Assembly (NCBI GenBank): GCA_964426135.1
Contig: CAYRPN010000025.1
Coordinates: 1 to 57,976, forward strand
Source: CAYRPN01 sp964426135
GTDB lineage: Bacteria; Planctomycetota; Phycisphaerae; Phycisphaerales; Phycisphaeraceae
Direction of reading: 5' to 3'
Length of the DNA: 57,976 bases
Shown one piece after another: positions 44,401-51,341 of this stretch. A program made the position numbers and the translations under genes. The notes below the pieces were generated by a model. That model searched no databases. It saw nothing but the letters and a program-made list of their open reading frames with translations, and had not been told where the DNA came from. The number at the start of each line of letters is the position of its first letter. Within the stretch, counting starts at the first letter, position 1.

Positions 44401-44766
44401 AGTGGGAACGACCTCCGCCTTGGCTCGGGCCAGGGGCAGGTCCGCCTTGATGCGGTCGTTCTCGACCTTCTGCCAGTCGGCGCGGAGCTGGGCGATCTTG
44501 TCGTGCGGCTGACGGTTGCGCAGCTGGCGAATCTCGTCTTCCTTGACCGCCAGTTCGCGTTTCAGGTCGTCGGTGATGCGCAGGTCGATCGTGTCCTCGA
44601 GGATCGCCGCCTGCCAGGTCTGCGCGTCGCGCTGATAGACGCGCCACGCCTTGTCGTAGTCATCCCAGATCAGCCAGCCGGTGATCAGGAGGAAGAAGAC
44701 GGAGGCTGCGGCGAAGACCAGGTTCAGCTTGCGCATGCTGCGCATGGTTTCGGTGGGGACTGGCAT
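38440..44766 (-). CDS. Giant membrane-anchored octaheme cytochrome c with C-terminal cupredoxin-like/regulatory domain
   Basis: A 2108-aa exported protein. One N-terminal membrane anchor (LNLVFAAASVFFLLITGWLIW) is followed by a coiled coil of about 35-190. Eight CxxCH heme-attachment motifs have their first Cys at residues 256, 472, 713, 742, 971, 1174, 1390 and 1650. A DEKKPDAKK-type charged linker follows near 1690-1730. The last about 200 residues look like a carboxypeptidase-regulatory/cupredoxin-type domain (NSDPTLHNVNI, FKCDVHKWMNARVYVLPHPFFAVSDVEG). It probably moves electrons across the periplasm in respiration. Residues of about 535-594 are encoded by dispersed DNA repeats. The start at 44766 gives the best anchor; the ribosome binding site is weak. 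Confidence 0.9.
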   Translation of the reverse strand: MPVPTETMRSMRKLNLVFAAASVFFLLITGWLIWDDYDKAWRVYQRDAQTWQAAILEDTIDLRITDDLKRELAVKEDEIRQLRNRQPHDKIAQLRADWQKVENDRIKADLPLARAKAEVVPTEQKIERARLQYGEDDARTQDLRKYLDTVKSDVRDKEKAMAGIVAELKKIEEQIAANVKLADEQKKELESLAREKQALEAKLARLDPHGPALIGQKARNAPLIDWFNPSEKIEQDIIPGVRTDLNFLSVETTDACRTCHLHIDRPEFQEHELVRFLQRQIAQGENQETRDIDDAAVAIGFWENALAKLEANGLDASLRGKALKVQQATLKRIAGLRDEAGMKALALAAAVLDKDAAAVTAEEAASLRAALGEELQRIAGTKGDAKVSRRKWYEQRLLYVEDLQSLAREQIGAEQFKHLKSLFRTHLIEAFNGLRKEAGHAKVSPNPVLLAHPRLDLYVDPESSHPIAKMGCSVCHEGSGQDTSFYHTAHVPQKVWVDAETGAKVPDFLLTGKRGNEGELKKQIRDADEAKAKLAIGSGAIGSGAIGSPLPQSAGGEGRVRGPVDQGHSSRNSETRPPHPSPLPRKAGGEGAGGTAGALGLTTLAAKAEAPHGDAKKDGHEHAGHGTAGHAHGHADLSQQDVNLLSPKDPAPFAPAAEDHDPAALYADPSAAGATRVAVRQETYWKKRYNWKPVPNHDWEKPMHAMEYVQSSCTKCHTGHYDLREEGPKVFEGRKLFAQLGCANCHLVDAIAEHKDVKKAGPSLVNIKHKLSPSMMASWIWAPKSFRPTSRMPHFWMLENNSAPIDILRSRTEVAALTQYLLTAEPSANMKVAELMAEGARLSAEHAKKETSASRKEEIAGRRYAIDQEIARIRAEGLVAYKPELPPTVGKLKTLADEKAGIDAKLKDAATKAEDKPALEKRLAEIAGEERAAKEKPMVGDAKRGRDLFFGLNDFKNPDLMKDAGVAGVGCLACHTNLNETGKQWITGDLMARTGLTAAQADKAFGELSYNQQHTYVLQYLGGKLNRKGPELSGIGTKLKAGRGADDARAWLYDWLRNPRHFSATTIMPSFRLTEQEALDITEYLLQQERPGIVPDAGGTPAPYEAVDFLAEMKNPLNQEMLGALARRLGVDEQARKDAAKVAAKRGSAEVESQDLVAARLPLVGKKMVTHYNCQACHLVNGFETTASTAPQLNEWGLKDPHKLDFGYYEHAEDSRREHPASVWKADHEGLGEAATRITADSVHAKAHGQKLSFREVAWEHIEGDRRSWAIQKLHNTRIYDRGRYVIPADVAALERPEVKKIAAAKDDKSDAELKKLRSQVAETLGQGIDKAYDKLKMPKFFMTDREAQAIVTFVTSVRKPLVEPALQKVADSVGEKATVGRQIAEKYNCYGCHNIDGNEVAIHAYFGVLNDHGQFNGDFERIMNTPPRLIGQGAKTQPDWIVYFLGNVHGLRPWLKMRMPSFDYEDNDAVGVADYFAGSTYNDGNKVRKLLQPIDDQIDKNRKRRFDLAAEKARIAERKARDEAEKDASKKLTADAIRSMDVRTTQIDAQLATIDQWHTSPALGRALDRLKAFAVRNQLVLPRRFDARENGPADRAKAWEESLSGAQFLAKVYRVQYPFPRPQLPDISDERFARGEMLLTAAPPLGLGCVKCHPLGNEVALFDIWKKDNPGASQPKPPTKPDDDDFFGDEKKDEKKPDAKKPDEKKPDAKKADDDDPFGVGEEKPAAPAPPTGPGYSAPNLKYAVNRLQPTWVDLWLQRSTTILPGTKMPPQWPGPLPSDSFAFAFPDEIKNSVHAQFYHTGPEQRALIMDFLYAAGMRNHTPGLWKLTAGATEPKVTLPPIPAPRPDEFKLPEIAGTGPGVEVGPKVTAGPTVEKAKSDIVLHDGAQPFAGDAVQGNKTRVVGVVKFTSAAPRRKNIDMGSDPVCDKAHPDGQLEEAMIVNKDGTMRYAFVHVKNVSGKFEAPKDTALLDQVGCMYKPHVIGVMVGQPFAVRNSDPTLHNVNIQSATLNANFGQPVKGMVNALAATKPDMNVNFKCDVHKWMNARVYVLPHPFFAVSDVEGRFEIKGLPPGKYTLEVLHESSKVAPVTIDVEVKADTSVRADVELK
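42985..43165. repeat. Dispersed repeat and 15-bp tandem repeat inside the cytochrome gene
   Basis: Two CCCTC(A/G)CCC...GGGGGAGAGGG palindromes about 45 bases apart, followed by GAACCGATCGCACCT repeated in tandem. It is read in frame as SGAIGSGAIGS, PLPQSAGGEGRVRGP and PHPSPLPRKAGGEGAGG. Confidence 0.8.
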
Positions 44767-44942
44767 AATTCGTCTCGCTGATCGAGAGGGTTTTCGAGGC
44801 GCGGAGGCAGGGCGAAACAACCGCGCGGGCCGCGGGCCCGGGATGGTCCGTGCGCGGGCATCGGACAACGAGACAATCTATCGGTTGACGGGCGGATGGG
44901 CAAAGTCGCGCGGCTGCGGCGGATGGTCGCGGGGAGAAGAGA

Positions 44943-45273
44943 GGGTTTAGGGTTTAGGGTTTAGGGTGTAGGGTGTAGGGTGTGAAACAATGGCGAATGC
45001 TCGAATGTCGATTGTCGATTGTCGAATGTCGAATGTCGAATGAATGACGAATGACGAATGACGAATGCCAAATGACGGAAAGACAAGGTGACGTCTGGGT
45101 ACCCTTCCGTCATTTGTCATTTTGTCATTTGAGCATTCGTCATTCATTCGACATTCGTCACGACCACTTCCGCACAGGCCTGTTGAGGCGCCCCCTCGAA
45201 CCCTGTAGGGTGTCAATGAACGGCGTGCCTGGATCGGACCCTACACCCTAAACCCTAAACCCTACACCCTTCC
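44943..45273. repeat. Telomere-like heptamer repeats in a long imperfect palindrome
   Basis: Left side: (T)TTAGGG/GTGTAGGG heptamers (44943-44984), then GAATGTC/GAATGAC heptamers (45001-45069). Right side: the complements in mirror order, TTCCGTCATTTGTCATT... (45105-45160) and CCCTAAACCCTAAACCCT (45236-45273). The centre is near 45085-45100. The whole gap 44767-45282 between the cytochrome and RNase HII-like genes contains nothing else recognisable. Confidence 0.8.
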
Positions 45274-45282
45274 CTATCCCCC

Positions 45283-46371
45283 ATGCACATCTACGCCGGG
45301 ATCGACGAAGCCGGCTACGGGCCGATGTTCGGGCCGCTGGTCATCGGGCGCGCGGTCTTCGGCATCGAAACGAACAGTAGCGATCCGCACCCACCACCCT
45401 CTCACCCCGCCACCCCCTCACCCACTCACCCCGCCACCCCCTCACCCTCTCATTCCTTTTCCCCCCACGCACCGCCTCCCGATCTTTGGCAGCTCCTGAA
45501 AAAAGGCATCTGCAAGGAACTGAAGGACAAACGAGGCCGCGTCGCGGTCAACGATTCGAAAAAGGTACACACCTCCGCCGCGGGTATTCGGCATTTGGAG
45601 ACCGGCGTGCTTTCGCTGGCCGCGGCGGCGCCGCTGTCGTGCAAGCCGGCGAATGTCGCGGAACTGCTCGACGCCCTCGGTGAGACGGACCACCGCGATC
45701 TGACCCGCCTGCCGTGGTACCAACCGACGGATGAAGAACCCTGGGACGCGCTGCCCGCCGCCGGCGACGCGGGGCAACTGGCGATCGCCCGCAGTCTGGT
45801 GGCTCGCACGGCCGACGAAGCGGGCGTGCGCGTGCTGGACCTGGGGGCTGCCGTGATTTTCGAGGATCGTTTCAATCAACTCGTCGCCGCGACGCGCAGC
45901 AAGGCCGCCGCGAGCTTTCACTTCGTCGCCCGGCACCTGAGCGCCATCTGGTCCCGTTTCGGCCAGCACCATCCGACTGTGGTCGTGGACCGACAGGGTG
46001 GCCGCACACGCTATCGCGAACTGCTGCAGGAAACGTTCCCCGGCGCCCGGCTGGCGGTGCTCGAGGAAACGCCGGCGGAGAGTTCGTACCAGGTGGCGGA
46101 AATCGGCAACCCGAAATCCCGACGCGCCATCACTGTTCGTTTCCTCGTCGAAGCGGACAGCCTGCACCTGCCCACCGCCCTTGCGAGCATGATCGCCAAG
46201 TACACCCGTGAACTGCTCATGGGCCGGTTCCAGCGCTGGTTCACCCGCAAGGCACCCCAGGTCGCGCCGACGGCGGGCTATGCTTCGGATGCGAAGCGGT
46301 TCTGGGAGGAGATTCAGCCGCTGTTGCCGGAACTGGCGATCGATGCGGGGCGGCTGAAACGGAACAGTTGA
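45283..46371 (+). CDS. RNase HII-like protein with low-complexity insertion
   Basis: A 362-aa protein with the RNase HII layout: YAGIDEAGYGPMFGPLVIG (D8, E9), VNDSKKVH, VVVDRQGG (third acid), and EADSLHLPTALASMIAKYTREL (fourth acid followed by the A-K-x-T-R helix). The usual G-R-G-P is G-Y-G-P here, and the protein is longer than standard RNase HII (about 200 aa), so substrate use may differ from normal RNA-DNA hybrid cleavage. Residues 31-68 are a Pro/Ser/His-rich insert encoded by a 24-bp tandem repeat. The start follows directly after the long palindrome, with no clear ribosome binding site. Confidence 0.78.
   Translation: MHIYAGIDEAGYGPMFGPLVIGRAVFGIETNSSDPHPPPSHPATPSPTHPATPSPSHSFSPHAPPPDLWQLLKKGICKELKDKRGRVAVNDSKKVHTSAAGIRHLETGVLSLAAAAPLSCKPANVAELLDALGETDHRDLTRLPWYQPTDEEPWDALPAAGDAGQLAIARSLVARTADEAGVRVLDLGAAVIFEDRFNQLVAATRSKAAASFHFVARHLSAIWSRFGQHHPTVVVDRQGGRTRYRELLQETFPGARLAVLEETPAESSYQVAEIGNPKSRRAITVRFLVEADSLHLPTALASMIAKYTRELLMGRFQRWFTRKAPQVAPTAGYASDAKRFWEEIQPLLPELAIDAGRLKRNS
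45401..45448. repeat. 24-bp tandem repeat in coding sequence
   Basis: Two near-identical 24-bp units (45401-45424, 45425-45448) of CTCACCCCGCCACCCCCTCA type, plus partial copies either side, encoding SHPATPSPTHPATPSP. Confidence 0.8.
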
Positions 46372-46445
46372 CGGGAGAACCATGGGAGCACAGGGTTGCC
46401 GGCGGCTCGGCGGCGGCCTCTTGAATGCGATCGCCCTGCTGGGCG

Positions 46446-46694
46446 TGCCAAAATTTCCGTGGGCCGCGTTGCCCCTCGCCCCCGGGAGAGGAGGGCCGAG
46501 TCCACCGGAGGATGAGGCCGGGTGAGGGCCAGCCAAGCATGTGCGCGTGCTGGCCGTTGCCAGGCCGTGATGTGGGCGGGCCGAACTCTGTTGTGCGTTC
46601 AACGGTTTGCACACGCGTAGGGTTGCCCGGCCCTCACCCCAGCCCTCTCCCGAAGGGAGAGGGGGCCGGAATGCCGCCCCCGGAAATATTGGCA
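46446..46694. repeat. Composite MITE/REP-like element, copy 1
   Basis: 249 bp bounded by near-perfect inverted ends TGCCAAAATTTCCG (46446-46459) and CGGAAATATTGGCA (46681-46694). Inside are a CCCGGGAGAGGAGGGCCGAG half and a CCCTCACCCCAGCCCTCTCC half. It is the main content of the 594-bp gap 46372-46965. Copy 2 is at 49852-50060. Confidence 0.75.
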
Positions 46695-46869
46695 GACCCC
46701 TTCGCCCTGCTTGCCGGGTGATCGCACTCGGCGTTCCTCCCTCAGTCGTTATAATGTCCGACCGGCCGCGGCCCGGACCGCTCGATGCAAGTTCTGCGGT
46801 CGAAATTGGTAACTCTCCGCCGCTCGTAGACAAAAGAGTAGACCGCCATTCACTGTTGGCGCGACCCGT

Positions 46870-46935
46870 TGGTTCCCTTGTTCACTCGATAGCCTTGTTC
46901 GCTCGCTAGCCTTGTTCACTCGATTGCTTGTTTCC
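46870..46935. repeat. Imperfect CTTGTTC(A/G)CTCG direct repeats
   Basis: Three copies of CTTGTTCACTCGAT-like units (around 46876, 46894, 46912) and further TTGTTTCCTCGTTCGATT variants directly before the oxidoreductase ribosome binding site. Confidence 0.55.
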
Positions 46936-46965
46936 TCGTTCGATTGCCCCCTGGAGAATCGCAAC

Positions 46966-48282
46966 ATGACACAGTCCTCCGCTTCCAACCCCGCCGCCGA
47001 ATCGCCCAAGCCTTCGCGTCGGCAGTTCATGACGCACGCCGCCGCCGGCACCACCGCTGCGACGCTGGCGGCCAGCCTGCCGTTTGCCCGCGTGGCACAT
47101 GCCCAGGGCGCCGGCACGATCAAGGTCGCGCTCGTCGGCTGCGGCGGACGCGGCTCGGGCGCGGCGGCCCAGGCGCTGGGCGCGGACAAGGGCAACACCC
47201 TCACCGCCCTGTGCGACATTTTCCCCGATCGCATCGAAGGCACGCTCACCGGCCTGAAGAACGACTTCCCCAAGCAGATCGCCGACAAGGTGAACAAGTA
47301 CGACGGGTTCGAAGGCTACAAGGCCGCCATCAATGACTGCGATGTGGTGCTCATGGCCACCAGCCCGCACTTCCGACCCATGATGGTGGAGGAAGCAGTG
47401 AAGCAGGGCAAGCACATGTTCGTGGAGAAGCCCGTGGGCACGGATGTCGTCAACACGCTGCGCTGCCTTGAGGCCGCCAAGAAGGCGAAGGAGAAGAACC
47501 TCGCCGTCGTCTCGGGCCTCTGCTACCGCTACCAGCGCGCCAAGCAGCAGACGATGGAGCAGATTCGCAACGGCGCCATCGGCAAAATCCGCGCCATGTA
47601 CACCTACTACTACACCACCGAACTCTGGCACCGCGGCAACAAGCCCGAGTGGTCCGAGATGGAATACCAGATTCGCAACTGGCTCTATTTCACCTGGCTC
47701 AGCGGCGACCACATCGTCGAGCAGCACATCCACTCCATCGACAAATGCGCCTGGGCCAACGAAGACAAGACCCCGGTGGCGGCGATGGCGATCGGCGGCC
47801 GCAGCAAGCGCACCGGCAAGGAATACGGCAACATCTACGACAACTTCTACGTCAGCTTCGAGTATGCCGATGGCGTCATCCTCCACTCCACCTGCCGGCA
47901 GATGAACGGCTGCACCAACGAGATCAGCGACTTCATCGTCGGCGAAAAGGGCACCGCCAACCTGCAATCGCACTACATCAAGGACAACGACGGCAAACTC
48001 GCCTGGCGCTGCCCGCGCATCCCCAACGACAACATGTACCAGAACGAGCACGACGATCTCTTCAAGTCGATCCGTGCCGGCAAACCCATCAACAACGGCG
48101 AGTACATGTGCCAGAGCACGCTGATGGCGATCCTCGGTCGCGAGGCTGCCTACACCGGCCAGAAGGTCACCTGGGAGCAACTGCTCGCCAGCAAACAGGA
48201 CCTCTCGCCCAAGGGCGGCTACAAGTGGGGCCCGAACCCGGTCGACCCGGTGGCCGTGCCCGGCGTGACCAAGTGGGTGTGA
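46966..48282 (+). CDS. Gfo/Idh/MocA-family oxidoreductase, Tat-exported
   Basis: A 438-aa protein with a twin-arginine signal (SRRQFMTHAAAGTTAATLAASLPFARVAHAQ). A Rossmann domain (KVALVGCGGRGSGAAAQALG, then EKPVGTD with the conserved lysine) is followed by the C-terminal alpha/beta domain (GDHIVEQHIHSIDKCAWA). Such exported sugar-type dehydrogenases are numerous in planctomycetes, usually with NAD(P) held tightly after folding in the cytoplasm. GGAG lies about 10 bases before the ATG. A strong terminator follows the gene, so it is monocistronic. Confidence 0.93.
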   Translation: MTQSSASNPAAESPKPSRRQFMTHAAAGTTAATLAASLPFARVAHAQGAGTIKVALVGCGGRGSGAAAQALGADKGNTLTALCDIFPDRIEGTLTGLKNDFPKQIADKVNKYDGFEGYKAAINDCDVVLMATSPHFRPMMVEEAVKQGKHMFVEKPVGTDVVNTLRCLEAAKKAKEKNLAVVSGLCYRYQRAKQQTMEQIRNGAIGKIRAMYTYYYTTELWHRGNKPEWSEMEYQIRNWLYFTWLSGDHIVEQHIHSIDKCAWANEDKTPVAAMAIGGRSKRTGKEYGNIYDNFYVSFEYADGVILHSTCRQMNGCTNEISDFIVGEKGTANLQSHYIKDNDGKLAWRCPRIPNDNMYQNEHDDLFKSIRAGKPINNGEYMCQSTLMAILGREAAYTGQKVTWEQLLASKQDLSPKGGYKWGPNPVDPVAVPGVTKWV

Positions 48283-48304
48283 ACGCAAGTTCGCGCGACG
48301 CTAA

Positions 48305-48402
48305 AGAGCCGTGCAAGATTAACTCCGCAGATTCGAATCGCTTCGCTCCCAGCCGGACGACTTGGAAAGTCGTCCCACATGCGATGTTGATCCTGCACGA
48401 CG
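48305..48402. repeat. 98-bp dispersed repeat, copy 1
   Basis: Nearly identical in inverted orientation to 50621-50718. It contains a 9-bp palindrome GGACGACTT-GGA-AAGTCGTCC. Confidence 0.85.
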
Positions 48403-48418
48403 CTAACCCAATCATCAC

Positions 48419-48444
48419 AAACCCCCTTTCGAGGGGGTTTTTTG
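48419..48444 (+). terminator. Rho-independent terminator of the oxidoreductase gene
   Basis: ACCCCCT-TTCG-AGGGGGT hairpin (48421-48438) followed by TTTTTG on the plus strand. Confidence 0.85.
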
Positions 48445-48689
48445 TTTTTGAAAGCCGATGCCACGTAACCGTCGCCTGCTTTCACGTCAATGATGGGTGA
48501 TGCGGGCTTCTGGGCCATATTCGAACTGCTGCGGGCGGAGTCCCGCGCGAACCTGAACCTTCCTGGGTCTCCGGCTGGATGCCGATTCTGTGCTGTCCTT
48601 ACCCCGGGCCAGTTGGTTATGTCTTCACTCCTGCTGCACCTGATGCGGTAGAATGCCGCTCGGCGACCATTCATTCTCAGGGAGGCCCG

Positions 48690-49874
48690 ATGCGACAGGA
48701 GCTTTTCGCGTGGTCTGTCGGCGTGCTGCTGATGGTTGTCGCATTGGCGGCGGGCGAGGATGGCGACGCGCTGTTTGAGTCGGTCGACGGTGATCGTGTG
48801 ACGAAAGTCGCCGCCGCGCCCGCCAAAGCCGGCGACATCGCGCTGGCCGATTCCGCCGGCGGCAAGCACAGGTCCCCCCTGCCCGCCATCGACAAACCCG
48901 TGCAGTTCCACACGCCCGACGCGGACAAGATTCTCGCCGCGATGCGCATCTTCCCCGATGACAATCCGTGGAATGAAGACATCTCCAGGCGGCCTGTGCA
49001 TCCAAAATCAAAGGAAGTCATCGCCACGATGGAGCCGAACCGGCACCTGTATTTCAACGCGGACATGGGCTTCGTCATCGTGCCGACGAATCAGAAAAAA
49101 GTTGAGGTGAAGATCGTGGACTACCCGGGCGAGTCGGACGCGGGCCCTTACCCGGTGCCCGACGAGACGCCCATTGAAGGCTGGCCGCTGGGCGATGAGA
49201 AGAATCTGGCGAAGATCCAGCGCACCGGCGAAGGCGACCGCCACGCGATCATCGTCGACCCGGTGAACTTCAAGCTCTACGAGTTCTTCGTCATGCGCCG
49301 CACGGACAAGGGCTGGACCGCGGCACAGGCGTCGATCTTTGATCTTTCCACCAACAAGCTGCGGCCCGATGGCTGGACCAGCAGCGACGCGGCGGGGCTG
49401 CCGATTTTTCCTTCCATCGTGCGTTACGACGAAGTGGAGCGCGGCATGGTCGATCACGCCATGCGCTTCACCGCCCGCAAGACCCGGCGCGCGTATGTGT
49501 ACCCCGCCACGCATTTCGCCAGCAGGCACAAGGATGAAAATCTGCCGCGCATGGGTGAACGGTTCCGGCTGCGCGCCGACTTCGACATCACCACCTTTCC
49601 GCCGCACGCGCAGGCGGTGCTCAAGGGCCTGAAAAAGCACGGCATGATCCTCGCCGACAACGGCGTGAACTGGGCGATCAGCACCGCACCGGACCCGCGC
49701 ATCAAGGGGCTGGAGGAACTGAACCGCGTGAAAGGCCGCGATTTCGAGATGATTGTGACGACAGGCCCGGATGAGGGGCCGAGGAAAAATAGCGCTGGCG
49801 GGACGCAGGCACGCAGGCAGGCACGCGGGCTTCAAGCCCGCGTGCCGGATCTGCCAAATTTTCCGGGGGCTTGA
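48690..49874 (+). CDS. Secreted protein of unknown function with repeat-derived C-terminus
   Basis: A 394-aa protein with a signal peptide (QELFAWSVGVLLMVVALAAGED) and GGGAGG before the ATG at 48690. The mature domain is well structured: RIFPDDNPWNEDIS, DMGFVIVPTNQKKVEVKIVDY, PGESDAGPYPVPDETPIEGWP, HAIIVDPVNFKLYEFFVMRRTDKGW, YVYPATHFASRHKDENLPRMGERFRL, HGMILADNGVNWAIS. I recognise the pattern from secreted planctomycetal proteins but cannot name a function. The last about 25 residues are encoded by a palindrome and by the end of a dispersed repeat, which supplies the stop codon. Confidence 0.8.
   Translation: MRQELFAWSVGVLLMVVALAAGEDGDALFESVDGDRVTKVAAAPAKAGDIALADSAGGKHRSPLPAIDKPVQFHTPDADKILAAMRIFPDDNPWNEDISRRPVHPKSKEVIATMEPNRHLYFNADMGFVIVPTNQKKVEVKIVDYPGESDAGPYPVPDETPIEGWPLGDEKNLAKIQRTGEGDRHAIIVDPVNFKLYEFFVMRRTDKGWTAAQASIFDLSTNKLRPDGWTSSDAAGLPIFPSIVRYDEVERGMVDHAMRFTARKTRRAYVYPATHFASRHKDENLPRMGERFRLRADFDITTFPPHAQAVLKGLKKHGMILADNGVNWAISTAPDPRIKGLEELNRVKGRDFEMIVTTGPDEGPRKNSAGGTQARRQARGLQARVPDLPNFPGA
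49821..49845. repeat. Perfect palindrome at the 3' end of the secreted-protein gene
   Basis: GCACGCGGGCTT-C-AAGCCCGCGTGC: 12-bp arms around one base, within the coding frame. Confidence 0.85.
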
Positions 49875-50060
49875 TTCCCTCTCCCTTCCAGGGAGAGGGT
49901 GGCCGAGTCTTCGAGGCCGGGTGAGGGTCGGGACGAACAGATGGTTGCGGCATCCGTCACGCGACGGTGGCGATTGCAAACTTGTGCGTCCCGACCCTCA
50001 CCCCAGCCCTCTCCCTGGGAGGGAGAGGGGGCCGGAATGCCGCCGCCGGAATTGTTGGCA
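49852..50060. repeat. Composite MITE/REP-like element, copy 2
   Basis: 209 bp with inverted ends TGCCAAATTTTCCGG (49852-49866) and CCGGAATTGTTGGCA (50046-50060) and the same two inner halves as copy 1 at 46446-46694. The left end overlaps the 3' end of the preceding gene. Confidence 0.75.
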
Positions 50061-50086
50061 CACCCCGCGTGCCGGATCGCCGCGCG

Positions 50087-50581
50087 TCACTTCACCTTGA
50101 ACACCGCTCGCCGGGCGCTGGTCATCGCGATGGCAATCGCATCGGCGAGGTCCGGCGGGCTGGGCAGCATCGCGAGATTGCACTGCGCTTGCACGGCCCT
50201 TTGCATCTGCTCCTTGGACGCGTGGCCGTAGCCGGTCATCGCCTTCTTCACTTCGGTCGAAGGCAGATGCTCGACGGGGATGCGATGCTGGCGGGCGCAA
50301 AGCAGAATCACGCCGCGCGCGTGGCCCATCAAAATGGCGGTACGCGGGTGCTTGTAGTGGGCGTACAGTTTCTCGACCGCCATCTGGCCCGGCTTGAACT
50401 CCTCAACCAGTTTCGTCAGTTCGCGATGCAGTTGCTCGAGGCGGTCTTCGATCGTGGCTTTGCCGTCGAGCCGGATCACGCCGCCTTCGTGCAGCCGGGG
50501 CTCGATCTCGCCTTGGCGCAGATCGACCGCGGCGAAGCCGGTGATTCGCAGGCCGGGATCAATGCCGAGGACGCGGAGCAT
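50087..50581 (-). CDS. ruvC: Crossover junction endodeoxyribonuclease RuvC
   Basis: A 164-aa Holliday junction resolvase with LGIDPGLRITGFA (catalytic D7), QMAVEKLYAHYKHPRTAILMGHARGVIL (catalytic E), the VKKAMTGYGHASKEQM loop and PPDLADAIAIAM with the last acidic pair. Length and motif order are normal. No Shine-Dalgarno box is visible before the ATG. ruvA and ruvB are not nearby. It lies convergent to the composite repeat and divergent from the macrodomain gene. Confidence 0.94.
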   Translation of the reverse strand: MLRVLGIDPGLRITGFAAVDLRQGEIEPRLHEGGVIRLDGKATIEDRLEQLHRELTKLVEEFKPGQMAVEKLYAHYKHPRTAILMGHARGVILLCARQHRIPVEHLPSTEVKKAMTGYGHASKEQMQRAVQAQCNLAMLPSPPDLADAIAIAMTSARRAVFKVK

Positions 50582-50620
50582 GTCGCAAGTGTATCCGGGG
50601 TGCGGTCGTGAACGCTCTGG

Positions 50621-50718
50621 AGCCGTGCAGGATCAACATCGCATGTGGGACGACTTTCCAAGTCGTCCGGCTGGGAGCAAAGCGATTCAAATCCGCGGAG
50701 TCAATCTTGCACGGCTCT
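50621..50718. repeat. 98-bp dispersed repeat, copy 2 (inverted)
   Basis: Reverse complement of 48305-48402 with only a few differences. It lies between ruvC and the macrodomain gene. Confidence 0.85.
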
Positions 50719-50762
50719 CTTTTTGCTTTCCGACTCCGGCGGGATCGGCGACAATACCGGCC

Positions 50763-51302
50763 ATGCCCACTCTTCCGGTCCAGCGCATGCGGCTGCACGT
50801 CGGCGACATCACCAAACTCGCCGTCGACGCCATCGTGAATGCCGCCAACGGTACGCTGATGGGCGGCTCCGGCGTGGATGGTGCGATTCATCGCGCCGCC
50901 GGGCCTCGATTACGCGAAGAGTGCAAATCCCTCGGCGGCTGCCGCACCGGCGAGGCGAAAATCACCGCAGGGCACAACCTCCCCGCCGGGCACGTCATCC
51001 ATACCGTCGGCCCGATCTACTGCGACGGCCAACACAACGAGCCCGGCCTGCTCCGCGCGTGCTATCGCAACGCGCTCACGCTCGCCAAGCAGCGCAACCT
51101 CCCCGTCATCGCCTTTCCCTGCATTTCCACCGGCGTCTACGGTTATCCCAAGCCCGAGGCCTGCAAACTCGCCACCGACACGGTCCATGCCTGGCTCATG
51201 GAACACGACCTGCCGCGCGAGGTGATCTTCTGCTGTTTCAGCGAAGACGACCTGCGCCTGTACGAAGCCCGGCTCACGGAGATGAAGCAGTTGCCGCCGT
51301 GA
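50763..51302 (+). CDS. Macrodomain protein (ADP-ribose-binding/hydrolase)
   Basis: A 179-aa MacroD-type protein: LHVGDITKLAVDAIVNAANG, LMGGSGVDGAIHRAAG, CRTGEAKITAGHNLPAGHVIHTVGPIY, and FPCISTGVYGYPKPEA. All ADP-ribose-binding loops are intact, so it can be expected to remove ADP-ribose from proteins or to hydrolyse O-acetyl-ADP-ribose. No ribosome binding site is obvious before the ATG. Its length is standard for this family. Neighbours give no functional hint. Confidence 0.92.
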   Translation: MPTLPVQRMRLHVGDITKLAVDAIVNAANGTLMGGSGVDGAIHRAAGPRLREECKSLGGCRTGEAKITAGHNLPAGHVIHTVGPIYCDGQHNEPGLLRACYRNALTLAKQRNLPVIAFPCISTGVYGYPKPEACKLATDTVHAWLMEHDLPREVIFCCFSEDDLRLYEARLTEMKQLPP

Positions 51303-51341
51303 CCGACAGCCGGTCTTCGTTGCTGCTCGCAACGGACGACA

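Noticed and set aside
45001..45069. GAATGTC/GAATGAC repeats considered as a CRISPR array
   Set aside because: Units are 7-8 bp with no unique spacers, and no cas genes are present.
46906..48288. A 460-codon open frame on the minus strand
   Set aside because: Mirror of the Gfo/Idh oxidoreductase; residue bias typical of antisense frames.
50087..51302. ruvC and the macrodomain gene as one operon
   Set aside because: They are on opposite strands, divergent, with a 98-bp dispersed repeat between them.
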